Below the pieces are notes generated by a model that made no database searches, was not told the DNA's origin, and was given only the letters and a program-made list of their open reading frames with translations. The translations under genes and the position numbers were made by a program. Shown piece by piece: positions 47,463-56,988 of a DNA stretch of 64,000 bases. Source of the DNA: Streptococcus sp. X13SY08 (GTDB lineage Bacteria > Bacillota > Bacilli > Lactobacillales > Streptococcaceae); contig NZ_LFYO02000003.1 in assembly GCF_001182825.2 (NCBI RefSeq), positions 62,001 through 126,000 on the forward strand, given 5' to 3'. The first letter of the stretch is position 1. Each line of letters begins with the position of its first letter.

Positions 47463-48335
47463 ATGAGAATCGCAGATCATTCGGTAACCCGCGCCATCCT
47501 TGAGCATCACGGGTTTACCTTTAAGAAGTCATTCGGTCAGAACTTTTTGACCGATACTAATATTTTACAGAAGATTGTCGATACGGCGGAGATTGACAAG
47601 AATGTCAATGTCATCGAGATTGGGCCTGGCATCGGTGCTTTGACCGAGTTTTTGGCGGAGAATGCCGCTGAGGTCATGGCTTTTGAGATTGACGACCGGC
47701 TCATTCCGATTTTGGCGGATACCCTTCGAGATTTCGACAATGTTCAAGTAGTCAACCAAGATATTTTGAAAGCGGACTTGCAAACGCAAATCCAAGAGTT
47801 CAAAAATCCTGACCTGCCTATCAAAGTGGTGGCAAACCTGCCTTACTACATCACCACGCCTATCCTTATGCACTTGATTGAGAGCAAGATTCCTTTCACA
47901 GAGTTTGTGGTCATGATGCAAAAGGAGGTGGCGGATCGCATTTCGGCGGAACCTAACACCAAGGCATACGGCAGCCTCTCTATCGCTGTCCAGTACTACA
48001 TGACAGCCAAGGTTGCCTTCATCGTGCCGCGCACCGTCTTTGTACCGGCGCCAAATGTGGATAGTGCCATTCTCAAAATGGTCCGTCGGGATCAGCCTTT
48101 AGTGAGTGTTCAAGATGAAGATTTTCTCTTTGATGTGGCGAAGAGCTCATTTGTCCATCGTCGCAAAACTCTTTGGAACAATCTGACCAACCGCTTTGGT
48201 AAAGCAGAGGATGTGAAAGAAAAGCTCCAAGCTGCCCTTGAAATGGCAGAGCTATTACCAAGTGTACGTGGCGAAGCCCTCACTATTGAGCGGTTTGGAC
48301 GATTATCGGATGCATTAAAAGAGCAAGGATTATAG
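47463..48335 (+). CDS. rsmA: 16S rRNA dimethyladenosine transferase RsmA/KsgA
   Basis: KsgA dimethylates two adjacent adenosines near the 3' end of 16S rRNA during 30S maturation. SAM-binding [15 protein letters not shown] and the catalytic NLPYYITTP motif are present, and a basic C-terminal RNA-binding domain follows. The protein is 290 residues, as expected, starting [20 protein letters not shown] after GAAAGAAAC. Its usual operon partner rnmV is separated from it by the AT-rich island. Confidence 0.96.
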   Translation: MRIADHSVTRAILEHHGFTFKKSFGQNFLTDTNILQKIVDTAEIDKNVNVIEIGPGIGALTEFLAENAAEVMAFEIDDRLIPILADTLRDFDNVQVVNQDILKADLQTQIQEFKNPDLPIKVVANLPYYITTPILMHLIESKIPFTEFVVMMQKEVADRISAEPNTKAYGSLSIAVQYYMTAKVAFIVPRTVFVPAPNVDSAILKMVRRDQPLVSVQDEDFLFDVAKSSFVHRRKTLWNNLTNRFGKAEDVKEKLQAALEMAELLPSVRGEALTIERFGRLSDALKEQGL

Positions 48336-48346
48336 AAAGAAAATTA

Positions 48347-48484
48347 ATGAGAACATTCGTTGTTTTCTTGCCTACGTCTCTTGATGGCAGTGTGGAAGAG
48401 CCCAATGGTGCCATGGATACAGCCTTTTTCCATTACAGTTCAGAATTGGAAAAAATTACTTATCAGCTCACTAAAAAAGACTGA
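48347..48484 (+). pseudogene. Fragment of a dihydrofolate-reductase-like (RibD-C type) protein
   Basis: A 45-codon frame reads MRTFVVFLPTSLDGSVEEPN and continues GAMDTAFFHYSSELEK before ending in a terminator. The phrase TSLDG...GAMD is typical of the first strand and helix of the DHFR-like family of ~180 residues, so this is only the start. No further part of the domain is found downstream. Confidence 0.5.
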
Positions 48485-48508
48485 GTTTATCACGCTCGGT
48501 CTTTTTGA
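48472..48508. terminator. Bidirectional terminator
   Basis: AAAAGACTGAG and CTCGGTCTTTT form a stem with A- and T-runs, between the fragment above and the convergent VIT-family gene. Confidence 0.8.
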
Positions 48509-48514
48509 ATTTTT

Positions 48515-49039
48515 TTAAATAACTTGTTCCAAGAGTTGGCCAATAGCGTAAGCAACACCAGCTGCGACAATACCAACAATCAATGTCCGGATGATTTCGG
48601 ACTTTTTACTTTGCCCAGTAATAGTAGCTTTAACCCAGCCCAGAGTAGCTAGAGCAAGGGAAACAATGACAGACGCCATCAGTAAAGTGATGGTATCAGA
48701 CATGACTGCTAGATTTGCTAAAAGTAAATAAGCTACCAGTGGTACCAAACCAAAAATATTGAATGACAGAAAAGTCATAATGGCATTTTTGATAGCGTGA
48801 GCATGCTCTTTGTGCTCTTCAGTGGTGGAGCTCAGATAATCACCCGCAGCCATGGAAAATCCATCGGCTAAGAGATTTGAAAAACCTAAAATTATAATAG
48901 CAGTAGGACCAAGACTTCCGCCAATAGCACCCGCGACAACTGCAAAGGTTGTGATGATACCGTCTAATCCGCCATAAGTAATGGATTTAGCATGGTTTTG
49001 AAAATTGAAAACGGTCTTGTTTTTTGTAGTAATTGCCAT
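48515..49039 (-). CDS. VIT1/CCC1-family Fe/Mn transporter
   Basis: This 174-residue membrane protein is of the vacuolar iron transporter family, which moves Fe2+ or Mn2+ out of the cytosol. NHAKSITYGGLDGIITTFAV starts the first helix, and AAGDYLSSTTEEH is the conserved metal-relay region. Five hydrophobic helices can be counted, and the size is that of the short bacterial form. The start at 49039 (MAITTKNK) is chosen because GAG lies nine bases upstream. An ATG at 49048 is next to that GAG and less likely. Confidence 0.85.
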   Translation of the reverse strand: MAITTKNKTVFNFQNHAKSITYGGLDGIITTFAVVAGAIGGSLGPTAIIILGFSNLLADGFSMAAGDYLSSTTEEHKEHAHAIKNAIMTFLSFNIFGLVPLVAYLLLANLAVMSDTITLLMASVIVSLALATLGWVKATITGQSKKSEIIRTLIVGIVAAGVAYAIGQLLEQVI

Positions 49040-49084
49040 AATAGTCATCTCAGCAATCGTTTTCTCTAATAACTTTGTAATTTT

Positions 49085-49605
49085 ATTATAGCAGATTCTG
49101 CTCCAAAATAATAGAAACAAAATGGTCTGTTTGTTTCTTATCGAACATTTTTAAAATATTGTCCGTGATCTATAAATATAAATCGGGTCTGAAAATAGGA
49201 TAGTGCTGGATGGAATGTGATGATTAGTCGCTAAAGGGATTCTACTCTCAGGAAGGACTATCAAAGAGTTGAAAGTATAAGATATCGTTATTTTGGTCTG
49301 TCCGTAATTGGAACAGTTTTTTGGGAAGAGTAATTGGTGGATGAGGTGAAATTGACAATTTTCTAAAGACGACTGGGCCTATGGAAAGCCTTTTTGAAGG
49401 GTTTTCTAGAGAATTTCAGCTAACTGAATCCACTGATATGATTAATTGAGTAAGTGTTTGACATGCGCTCTGGTTAAATAAGGAATCTGAAAATTGCAAG
49501 AAATTGAGTGTGTTTTTCTTTTTCATTTTTGACAAATCCTTGCAGAGGGAACTATTTTTGTTTATAATGTAGAAAACGCTTACTTTTTGTTTGGAAGGAA
49601 TTTAT
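49085..49605. other. Long intergenic stretch without a gene
   Basis: Only very short open frames occur in these ~520 bases, for example a 22-codon one at 49381 (MESLFEGFSREFQLTESTD). No conserved domain is seen, and stops in neighbouring frames suggest decayed coding sequence. Near its end AGAAAACGCTTACT (about 49571-49584) is a cre-like site just before the lipoprotein gene. Confidence 0.6.
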
Positions 49606-50262
49606 ATGAAAAAGACGCTGCTGATTGTTTGTGCTCTGCTATTGACTGCTTGTGGAAGTGTTTCAGGAGAGACATCGAATCCGAGTAGTCATCATGATGT
49701 GACGCAGGAATTGGAGAAGACCTATGCTGGAATCTATAAGGATTACAAGGAGCTTATTCCAGTAGAGCACTGGGAGCAAGAGGAATTCCCTTTGGTAAAT
49801 CCAACTAGTGTGAAGATGTTGCAACAATTTATGGTAGAAAAGGCAGCGGATGTGGTCGCTAAGGAGGTAGACCTTGATAGCGATGGGACAAACGAACTCT
49901 TGGTAGGCTTTCAGACGCCTATTTCTGATAGCGAAAAGATGACGGTTTATGGTCAGATAAAAGGAAAAGTCATTGATTTGTTGTCGGATATTTTGGTGGA
50001 AGATGCAGATGATTTTATGATGTTTTATAAGAATAATCGCATGCGCTTGGATCAAACGACACACAATAATGGTGGCAGTGGCATCTATGAGCTGACAGAT
50101 GAAGGACTAAAAGAATTGATTTTTATCTCGGTCGATTTGGAGGGTGACCTAGTAGATGGTCATTTAGTTTCGAAGGACCGTCAGGGAAATATCATTGAAG
50201 ACACGGAGAAAAAAATAGAAGAAGTCATTGGTCATCCACACGACCAAGAGGTAATTGAATAA
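49606..50262 (+). CDS. Lipoprotein of unknown function
   Basis: The 218-residue product starts MKKTLLIVCALLLTACGSVS, a signal peptide with lipobox LTAC, so it should be lipid-anchored outside the membrane. After a short polar linker, AKEVDLDSDGTNELLVGF has the look of a calcium-loop-like or beta-propeller-type DxDxDG repeat. The remainder is mixed and acidic. GGAAGGAA precedes the ATG at 49606. It is a single-gene unit between a cre-like site and a terminator. No family is assigned. Confidence 0.78.
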   Translation: MKKTLLIVCALLLTACGSVSGETSNPSSHHDVTQELEKTYAGIYKDYKELIPVEHWEQEEFPLVNPTSVKMLQQFMVEKAADVVAKEVDLDSDGTNELLVGFQTPISDSEKMTVYGQIKGKVIDLLSDILVEDADDFMMFYKNNRMRLDQTTHNNGGSGIYELTDEGLKELIFISVDLEGDLVDGHLVSKDRQGNIIEDTEKKIEEVIGHPHDQEVIE

Positions 50263-50266
50263 AGAA

Positions 50267-50291
50267 AAAGACGAGTTTGCGCTCGTCTTTT
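50267..50291 (+). terminator. Lipoprotein-gene terminator
   Basis: AAAGACGAG and CTCGTCTTT pair around TTTGCG and end in TTTTG. Confidence 0.85.
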
Positions 50292-50591
50292 GTGTCCTTC
50301 TGAAATAAACTTAAAAAATATCTGTATACTGTTGTTTTATAAGAAGATAGCTAATAAAAACAGAACAGCCTTCGTGATGGAAGGTTGGGTATATCATTTT
50401 ATCAGTTCGTCGTAGTTGATGGATGGTTCGCTGTGTCTATGACTTGCGACCAATCTCATCAGCCTGACGGGTCGTCGAGTCATGAAACAGCCTTCATAAT
50501 GATGTATTTTGAGTTTTTCAACAAGGCGGAGAGTGATGATAGAATTGAAGTTCATTGACCGAAGTCCAACGCCGAGAAAAAGCTCAAAAGA
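50292..50591. other. Intergenic stretch downstream of tRNA-Leu
   Basis: No gene is supported. Read on the minus strand it resembles streptococcal intergenic repeat-type sequence (TTGAAAAACTCAAAATACAT near 50507-50526). It contains a hairpin, GCCTTCGTGATGGAAGG (50369-50385), which may end the tRNA transcript. A database comparison would be needed to call it a repeat family. Confidence 0.4.
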
Positions 50592-50674
50592 TGCGGAGGA
50601 AGGGATTTGAACCCTCACACCCGTACGGGCACATGCGCCTGAAGCATGCGTGTCTGCCGTTCCACCACCTCCGC
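50592..50674 (-). tRNA. tRNA-Leu (anticodon CAG)
   Basis: On the minus strand the acceptor pairs GCGGAGG with CCTCCGC, and the discriminator is A. The anticodon stem CATGC/GCATG encloses loop TTCAGGC with anticodon CAG. The T loop reads GGTTCAAATCC, and the long variable arm fits a leucine tRNA. The length is 83 nt without CCA. A TATAAT-type -10 lies just upstream (about 50685-50692). Confidence 0.95.
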
Positions 50675-50799
50675 GGAACTCTTTTATTATACACTTTTTC
50701 GTAGAAAAGGCAAGATATTCCAGCGCTTCTTTGCCCACAGAGCTGATTTATAGCTGGATTTTTGGTATAATGAGGCATAACATACAAAGAGGAAATCAG

Positions 50800-51672
50800 T
50801 TGCAAGGAAGAATTATCAAGGCTCTAGCAGGCTTTTACTACGTTGAGTCAGATGGACAAGTTTATCAAACACGAGCGCGGGGGAATTTTCGCAAAAAAGG
50901 ACAAAAACCCTACGTAGGGGATTTTGTGGAATTTTCAGCAGAAGAAAACTCTGAAGGCTATATTTTAGCCATTCACGAGCGTAAAAATTCTTTAGTGCGT
51001 CCTCCCATTGTCAATATTGATCAAGCGGTGGTCATCATGTCTGCCAAGGAGCCTGATTTCAACGCTAATCTCTTGGACCGTTTTTTGGTGCTCCTAGAGC
51101 AAAAAAACATCCATCCTATTATTTATATTACCAAGCTGGATTTATTGGAAAATCAAGCGGAGCTAGATGAGTTTAAGGCAATCTATGAGAAAATTGGCTA
51201 TCCTTTCCTCTACCGATTGGAGGAGCTAGCGCCTTATCTCAAAGATCAGGTGACGGTTTTTATGGGACAGACAGGTGTTGGAAAATCAACCTTGCTCAAT
51301 AAAATTGCCCCAGAATTGGCTCTGGAAACAGGTGCTATTTCTGACAGTCTTGGGCGTGGTAAGCACACGACTCGTGCGGTTAGTTTTTATAATGTCTACG
51401 ATGGAAAAATAGCGGATACGCCTGGCTTTTCTTCTTTGAATTATGAGGTGACGGAGAGCGAAGCACTCAATGATTGTTTCCCAGAGATTGCGGAAGTTAG
51501 CCAGATGTGCAAGTTCCGTACCTGTACCCACACCCATGAACCAAGCTGCGCGGTCAAACCAGCAGTAGAAGCGGGAGACATTGCCCAAAGTCGCTACGAC
51601 AATTACCTACAATTTTTAAGTGAAATTGAAAATACACGCGAAAGCTACAAAAAAGTGAGTAAAAAACTCTAG
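50800..51672 (+). CDS. rsgA: Ribosome small-subunit-dependent GTPase RsgA
   Basis: RsgA is a circularly permuted GTPase that checks 30S assembly. Order of motifs: G4 ITKLDLL, G1 [10 protein letters not shown]3 ADTPG, then a zinc-binding [14 protein letters not shown]. An N-terminal OB domain precedes them. The TTG at 50800 follows AAAGAGGAA at six bases and gives the usual 290 residues ([16 protein letters not shown]). Longer frames upstream have no ribosome site and run toward the tRNA gene. It is the first gene of a run rsgA-rpe-thiN-rmuC-yhaM. Confidence 0.94.
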   Translation: MQGRIIKALAGFYYVESDGQVYQTRARGNFRKKGQKPYVGDFVEFSAEENSEGYILAIHERKNSLVRPPIVNIDQAVVIMSAKEPDFNANLLDRFLVLLEQKNIHPIIYITKLDLLENQAELDEFKAIYEKIGYPFLYRLEELAPYLKDQVTVFMGQTGVGKSTLLNKIAPELALETGAISDSLGRGKHTTRAVSFYNVYDGKIADTPGFSSLNYEVTESEALNDCFPEIAEVSQMCKFRTCTHTHEPSCAVKPAVEAGDIAQSRYDNYLQFLSEIENTRESYKKVSKKL

Positions 51673-51685
51673 AAAGTTGAATCTT

Positions 51686-52348
51686 ATGAGCAGAATCTAT
51701 AAAATCGCCCCATCTATTTTAGCAGCAGATTATGCTAATTTTGAAACAGAACTCAAACGTTTGGAGGAAACAGGCGTTGAGTATGTTCATATTGATATTA
51801 TGGATGGTCATTTTGTGCCAAATATTTCCTTTGGTGCTGATGTGGTCGCTGCCATGCGTCCCCACAGCAAGTTGGCCTTTGATTGTCATCTGATGGTATC
51901 TAACCCAGAAAATCATATCGAAACATTTGCGCGTGCTGGTGCGGATATCATGACCATTCATGCGGAAACAACAGTGCACATTCACGGCGCTCTGCAAAAA
52001 ATTAAAGCTGCAGGCATGAAAGCTGGCGTTGTTATCAATCCAGGAACGCCTCTATCAGCTATTGAGCATGTGCTGAACTTGGTGGATCAGGTCCTTATCA
52101 TGACGGTCAATCCAGGATTTGGTGGGCAGGCATATATTCCGGAAATGGCAGAGAAAATTGCCGCTTTAGTTGCACTTCGAGACAAAAAAGAGCTTGATTT
52201 TGATATTGAAGTGGATGGTGGTATTGACGATCAGACCATTCATTCTGCTAAAGGAGCGGGTGCCAATGTCTTTGTGGCTGGCTCTTACCTTTTCAAAGGT
52301 GACGTGCAAGAGCGCGTGGATCGTTTGCGGATGGCATTAAATGACTAA
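51686..52348 (+). CDS. rpe: Ribulose-phosphate 3-epimerase
   Basis: Rpe interconverts ribulose-5-phosphate and xylulose-5-phosphate, supplying transketolase. TIM-barrel motifs are HIDIMDGHFVPN, FDCHLMV and MTVNPGFGGQ, with metal and substrate residues intact. The ATG at 51686 (MSRIYKIAPSILAADY) fits homologues, giving 220 residues. It lies 14 bases after rsgA and overlaps thiN by eight. Confidence 0.95.
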   Translation: MSRIYKIAPSILAADYANFETELKRLEETGVEYVHIDIMDGHFVPNISFGADVVAAMRPHSKLAFDCHLMVSNPENHIETFARAGADIMTIHAETTVHIHGALQKIKAAGMKAGVVINPGTPLSAIEHVLNLVDQVLIMTVNPGFGGQAYIPEMAEKIAALVALRDKKELDFDIEVDGGIDDQTIHSAKGAGANVFVAGSYLFKGDVQERVDRLRMALND

Positions 52349-52973
52349 GATTGCTTTATTTGCAGGCGGTGACTTACCTGAACTTGTACCTGATGAGCTC
52401 TTTGATATCTATGTTGGTGTAGATGTGGATTCGCTCTTTTTGGCAAAAGCAGGGTTACCTCTTGATTTTGCTGTTGGAGATTTTGATTCTGTATCAGAGG
52501 CAGAACTTTCTCTCATTCGTCAATGTGCAAAGGAGTTTTTACAGGCACCTGCGGAGAAGGATGATACGGATTTGGAGTTGGCCTTGAAAGAAATGTTGCG
52601 TCTCTACCCAGATGGTCAAATTTCTATCTATGGCGCATTTGGCGGACGCTTGGACCACATGATGGCCAATCTCTTTTTGCCCAGTGAGCCAGCTTTTTCA
52701 GGTCACATGCAGCAAATCCAGCTCTGCGATGAGCAAAATATTGTTCGATTTTATCCAGAAGGAAAGCATAAAATCACACCAATTGAAGGTATGGAGTATA
52801 TTGCTTTTATGCCGTCGGATGATAGTCGTTTGGAAATAAAGGATGCCAAATATCCGCTAAATGCTAGTAATTATTTTTTCAAAAAGTGCTACACCAGTAA
52901 CGAATTTATAGATAGGGACATGATCATTACCCTAGACAAGGGTTATGTGGTGGTTATTTACAGTCGAGATTAG
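52341..52973 (+). CDS. thiN: Thiamine diphosphokinase
   Basis: ThiN transfers pyrophosphate from ATP to thiamine, making the cofactor used by transketolase. GDFDSV and AEKDDTDLELAL are the family's catalytic motifs, and GAFGGRLDHMMANL follows. The 210-residue product starts inside the end of rpe, so translation is coupled. Confidence 0.94.
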   Translation: MTKIALFAGGDLPELVPDELFDIYVGVDVDSLFLAKAGLPLDFAVGDFDSVSEAELSLIRQCAKEFLQAPAEKDDTDLELALKEMLRLYPDGQISIYGAFGGRLDHMMANLFLPSEPAFSGHMQQIQLCDEQNIVRFYPEGKHKITPIEGMEYIAFMPSDDSRLEIKDAKYPLNASNYFFKKCYTSNEFIDRDMIITLDKGYVVVIYSRD

Positions 52974-52987
52974 AAATAGGAGCGAGG

Positions 52988-54232
52988 ATGAACCCAATGG
53001 ATTTTCTTATTTTATTCTTAGTAGGCGTAGTTCTGCTTGGGCTCATTTTCTTGTGGCGGACAGTCCAGCTCTTGCCCAAACAATTGGAGAATGAAACCGA
53101 GGACATGGCTGACCTACTTTCAGACCAAATGGGTTACCAGCTAGAGCGTCAATCTTTGTTGCAACAGCAAAGTGCCTCTAAGGACATGACGGACTTGCGG
53201 CGGGAGCTCTATCAGCATTTGACGGAAATTCGTCGGGATATTCAGCTTAGTTTGCAGCAAAATCGAGAGGCGACGGATCAACGTTTGCAACAGATGCAAG
53301 TATCCAATGAAAAACGTTTGGAAGAAATGCGCCAAACGGTTGAGGAGAAGCTAGAAAAAACCTTGCAGACCCGCTTACAGGCTTCCTTTGAAACGGTGTC
53401 TAAGCAGTTGGAATCCGTCAACCGTGGTCTGGGAGAAATGCAGAATGTGGCGCGTGATGTGACGAGCCTCAATAAGGTCTTGTCCAATACCAAGACTCGA
53501 GGCATTATGGGCGAGTTGCAACTTGGTCAGATTATAGAAGATGTTTTGACACCGAGCCAGTATGAACGGGAATTTGCGACGGTTGCGGGCTCTAGTGAGC
53601 GCGTGGAATTTGCCATCAAATTGCCAGGACAGTCTAGCGACCAACCAGTTCATTTACCGATTGATTCCAAGTTTCCTTTGGAAGATTATTATCGCTTGGA
53701 AGACGCTTATGAGATTGGTGATAAGAACCAGATTGATCTTCACCGCAAAAATCTTCTTGCAAGTGTGAAATGTTTTGCTAAGGATATTCGCAGCAAGTAT
53801 CTCAATCCACCTGAAACCACGAATTTTGGTGTTTTGTTCTTGCCAACTGAAGGGCTCTATGCGGAAATTGTGCGCAACCCGGCCTTTTTTGATGGCTTAC
53901 GTCGGGATGAGCAGATTGTAGTGGCAGGTCCTACAACCTTGTCTGCTTTACTCAATTCCATGTCCGTGGGCTTTAAAACGCTCAATATTCAAAAATCTGC
54001 TGATGACATTAGTAAGGTGCTAGGCACCGTCAAGATTGAATTCGGTCGTTTTGGAGATATGCTTTCTAAGGCGCAAAAACAGTTGTCCACAGCTAGTCGG
54101 ACAGTTGATAGTCTCTTAACAACGCGAACCAATGCTATTGAACGCGCGCTCAGAAACATTGAATTCTATGAAGATGATCAGACCAGAAGTCTCTTAGATA
54201 TACCATTAGAAGAGGTAGAAGATGAAAATTAA
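52988..54232 (+). CDS. rmuC: DNA recombination protein RmuC
   Basis: RmuC-type proteins limit inversions between short repeats and belong to a nuclease-related fold. The N-terminal helix (FLILFLVGVVLLGLIFLWRTV) anchors it. A long coiled coil follows to about residue 150 (QQNREATDQRLQQMQVSNEK...). The RmuC domain comes next (GIMGELQLGQIIEDVL, LPIDSKFPLEDYYRL, NFGVLFLPTEGLYAEI). The 414-residue length is normal. AGGAGCGAGG precedes the ATG, and the end overlaps yhaM. Confidence 0.93.
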   Translation: MNPMDFLILFLVGVVLLGLIFLWRTVQLLPKQLENETEDMADLLSDQMGYQLERQSLLQQQSASKDMTDLRRELYQHLTEIRRDIQLSLQQNREATDQRLQQMQVSNEKRLEEMRQTVEEKLEKTLQTRLQASFETVSKQLESVNRGLGEMQNVARDVTSLNKVLSNTKTRGIMGELQLGQIIEDVLTPSQYEREFATVAGSSERVEFAIKLPGQSSDQPVHLPIDSKFPLEDYYRLEDAYEIGDKNQIDLHRKNLLASVKCFAKDIRSKYLNPPETTNFGVLFLPTEGLYAEIVRNPAFFDGLRRDEQIVVAGPTTLSALLNSMSVGFKTLNIQKSADDISKVLGTVKIEFGRFGDMLSKAQKQLSTASRTVDSLLTTRTNAIERALRNIEFYEDDQTRSLLDIPLEEVEDEN

Positions 54233-55163
54233 CCAGATGCGCAAGGACGAATTCTTTGAAGGATTCTACTTGATTGAGACGGCAGAAGTTCGTCAGACTA
54301 GGGCTGGAAAAGACTATTTGGCTCTAACCTTCCAAGACGATACAGGGGAAATCGAAGGCAAAGTATGGGACGCTCAACCAGATAAAATCAAGGATTTCAC
54401 TGCGGGGACGGTTGTTCATATGCAGGGACGCCGTGAGGTTTACAACAATACTCCCCAAGTCAATCAGATTACTCTTCGTTTGCCACGCAATGGCGAACCT
54501 AGTGATCCAGCTGATTTTAAGGAAAAACCACCAGTAGATGTCAAAGATACCCGTGACTACCTCAGCCAGATTACTTTCCGTATTGAAAATGCGATCTGGC
54601 AGCGGATTGTTCGAGCGCTTTACAGCAAGTATGATAAAGAATTTTATTCCTATCCGGCTGCCAAAACTAATCACCATGCCTTTTATTCAGGTCTATCCTT
54701 CCATACAGCGACCATGATTCGCTTGGCTGATAAGATTGGAGATGTTTATCCACAGCTCAACAAGAGCCTCCTTTTTGCGGGAATTATGCTCCATGATTTA
54801 GCAAAGGTGATTGAATTGACAGGTCCTGACAATACAGGTTACACAGTTCGAGGCAACCTCATCGGGCATATCTCGCTGATTGATGAAGAAATCACAAAAG
54901 TGGTCATGGAACTGGGTATTGACGATAGCAAGGAAGACGTGGTTATTTTACGTCATGTCATTCTTAGTCACCACGGGCTCCTAGAATACGGTAGTCCTGT
55001 TCGTCCGCAAATTATGGAAGCCGAAATCACGCACATGATTGATAACATTGATGCGGAAATGATGATGATGCTGACGGCGCTTGATAGAGTCGGGGCTGGC
55101 GAAATGACCAATCGTATTTTTGCCATGGACAATCGGGCATTTTACAAACCAAATCTTGATTAG
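54222..55163 (+). CDS. yhaM: 3'-5' exoribonuclease YhaM (Cbf1)
   Basis: YhaM degrades RNA and single-stranded DNA from the 3' end. An N-terminal OB-fold (YLALTFQDDTGEIEGKVWDA) is followed by an HD domain with metal ligands in YSGLSFHTATM, GIMLHDLAK and ILSHHG. The 313 residues match the family. It starts within the end of rmuC and ends at a strong terminator. Confidence 0.94.
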   Translation: MKINQMRKDEFFEGFYLIETAEVRQTRAGKDYLALTFQDDTGEIEGKVWDAQPDKIKDFTAGTVVHMQGRREVYNNTPQVNQITLRLPRNGEPSDPADFKEKPPVDVKDTRDYLSQITFRIENAIWQRIVRALYSKYDKEFYSYPAAKTNHHAFYSGLSFHTATMIRLADKIGDVYPQLNKSLLFAGIMLHDLAKVIELTGPDNTGYTVRGNLIGHISLIDEEITKVVMELGIDDSKEDVVILRHVILSHHGLLEYGSPVRPQIMEAEITHMIDNIDAEMMMMLTALDRVGAGEMTNRIFAMDNRAFYKPNLD

Positions 55164-55170
55164 TTTGATC

Positions 55171-55228
55171 AAAAGCGAAAAAGCGGAACTTTTTAACTTG
55201 TAAAAGTTCGTCTTTTCGCTTTGTTTTT
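55171..55228 (+). terminator. yhaM terminator
   Basis: AAAGCGAAAA...AACTTTTTAACTTGTAAAAGTT...TTTTCGCTTT forms a long stem followed by GTTTTTAT. Confidence 0.82.
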
Positions 55229-55273
55229 ATTTGTTTTATGATATAATAAGAAAAAATCAAAAGGGGAGAAACT

Positions 55274-56089
55274 ATGAAACTAAGAAGAAGTGAACGTATG
55301 GTGGTTATTTCTAACTATTTGATCAACCATCCTTATCAATTAACAAGTTTAAATGTATTTGCAGAAAAATATGAGTCCGCAAAATCTTCCATTTCAGAAG
55401 ACATTGCCATTATAAGAAAAGCCTTCGAAGAAAGTTCCGTCGGCTATATTGAAACGATCACAGGAGCGAGTGGAGGCGTGGTCTTTACGCCGTCCATCTC
55501 TCGCGAGGAGTCTATAGAAATAGCGGAGCAGTTGCGTGAGCAAATGGCTGAAAGTAGTCGTATCTTGCCAGGTGGGTATATCTACTCATCCGATCTTTTG
55601 TCAACACCAATTGTATTGAAAAATGTAGGGCGCATTATCGCGGAAGCCTTTAAAACAGAGAATATCGATGCTGTTATGACCGTTGCAACCAAAGGGGTTC
55701 CTTTGGCAAATGCCGTTGCTAACGTTCTCAATGTGCCGTTTGTGATTGTTCGCCGTGATTTGAAAATCACGGAAGGATCAACGGTTTCTGTCAATTACGT
55801 ATCTGGTTCAAGCGATCGTATCGAGAAAATGTTTCTTTCAAAGCGTAGCCTCAAGGCAGGCAGCCGCGTTTTGATTGTTGATGATTTCTTGAAAAATGGA
55901 GGAACCATCAACGGGATGATCAGTCTTTTGTCAGAATTTGATAGCACTCTGGCAGGTGTAGCTGTATTTGCGGAGAATCAAAAAGGAGACCGCAGTGTCA
56001 CCAACTACAAGTCTCTCCTTGCTGTTACCAATATCGATACCAAAGAAAACAAGGTTGATGTGGAATTGGGAAATATCTTTGATAACTAA
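55274..56089 (+). CDS. purR: Pur operon repressor/regulator PurR
   Basis: PurR controls purine synthesis and salvage genes by binding PurBox DNA and sensing PRPP. An N-terminal winged helix (RSERMVVISNYLINHPYQLT) is joined to a phosphoribosyltransferase-like domain with the PRPP loop VLIVDDFLKNGGTINGM. The 271-residue size is normal. AAGGGGAGAAAC precedes the ATG. A possible PurBox upstream of xpt lies in this same window. Confidence 0.95.
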   Translation: MKLRRSERMVVISNYLINHPYQLTSLNVFAEKYESAKSSISEDIAIIRKAFEESSVGYIETITGASGGVVFTPSISREESIEIAEQLREQMAESSRILPGGYIYSSDLLSTPIVLKNVGRIIAEAFKTENIDAVMTVATKGVPLANAVANVLNVPFVIVRRDLKITEGSTVSVNYVSGSSDRIEKMFLSKRSLKAGSRVLIVDDFLKNGGTINGMISLLSEFDSTLAGVAVFAENQKGDRSVTNYKSLLAVTNIDTKENKVDVELGNIFDN

Positions 56090-56093
56090 ATTC

Positions 56094-56121
56094 AAAAAAC
56101 CTAGACTAGCTAGGTTTTTTA
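56094..56121. terminator. Bidirectional terminator after purR
   Basis: AAAAAACCTAG and CTAGGTTTTTT pair around ACTAG, serving purR and the convergent pseudouridine synthase gene. Confidence 0.9.
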
Positions 56122-56123
56122 TG

Positions 56124-56987
56124 TTATTTTAATCCTAATTCAAAACTGTCAGAAGATGCTGTGACAGCAATCGTTTTAAGCGTCAGCGGATGTATCAGAG
56201 TCAGTTTATGGGCGTGCAGCATGAGGCGAGATGCTCTCTTATTGCTGTAAAGAGGATCGCCGATAATGGCAAGTCCATGATGACGGAGGTGAACGCGGAT
56301 TTGGTGAGTCCGACCTGTTTTTAGTCGACAGGAAACCAAGCTATTGCGCCCGATCTTTTTTAATAAGGTTACATGGGTTTCAGCGCTTTGCCCATTTCGA
56401 ATATCCACTACTCGCTTCCTACGGTTATGGCGGTCGCGCCCGATTTTATCGGTAATGGTCCATTCTTTTTTGGTGATTGTCCCTTGTGCCAAGGCCAGGT
56501 ATTCACGGTAGATTCGTTTGTCTTCAAGCAGGCGATTCAAGATGGGTAAGATAAAGGGGTTTTTAGCAAAGAGAATGGCTCCGCTGGTTTCCATATCTAG
56601 TCTGTGGACCACATAGCAGGTGCTACCGACGTAGGCTGATACATGATTCAAAAGGGCGATTTCTGTAGGCTCATTACCGTGTGTTTTCATGCCCTCAGGC
56701 TTATTGACAATGATAACATGTTCATCATCGTAAAGTGGATCAACTAGCTCTGCCTTTCCCATAGGAATAAGCTTTTCAGGATAGTCTTCTTGATCAAAGG
56801 TTAATTCCAGAATATCACCTGCTTGGATAGAGCTCTGCCAATGGATGCTTTCTCCGTTGACATGAACATGCTTTTTCATGCGCAGGAAGTGGCGAATTTT
56901 TCGAGGAATGAAGAAATAATCTTCCAGCAACTCTTTGACGGTCATCTCTGGAAAACTTTCTGGGATGGGAATCTTGTATGTTATCAT
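56124..56987 (-). CDS. RluA/RluD-family pseudouridine synthase
   Basis: This 287-residue RNA pseudouridine synthase has the catalytic aspartate in HRLDMETSGAILFAKN. An N-terminal S4-like RNA-binding part (IPRKIRHFLRMKKHVHVNGE) and a C-terminal GRTHQIRVHLRHHGLAI complete the signature. It isomerises specific uridines in rRNA or tRNA; which one cannot be told. It lies next to a reductase gene on the same strand with almost no gap, so the two are co-transcribed. Confidence 0.92.
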   Translation of the reverse strand: MITYKIPIPESFPEMTVKELLEDYFFIPRKIRHFLRMKKHVHVNGESIHWQSSIQAGDILELTFDQEDYPEKLIPMGKAELVDPLYDDEHVIIVNKPEGMKTHGNEPTEIALLNHVSAYVGSTCYVVHRLDMETSGAILFAKNPFILPILNRLLEDKRIYREYLALAQGTITKKEWTITDKIGRDRHNRRKRVVDIRNGQSAETHVTLLKKIGRNSLVSCRLKTGRTHQIRVHLRHHGLAIIGDPLYSNKRASRLMLHAHKLTLIHPLTLKTIAVTASSDSFELGLK

Positions 56988-56988
56988 C

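Noticed and set aside
49381-49449. A 22-codon open frame (MESLFEGF...) in the long intergenic stretch
   Set aside because: No ribosome site, no family, and the surrounding frames are full of stops.
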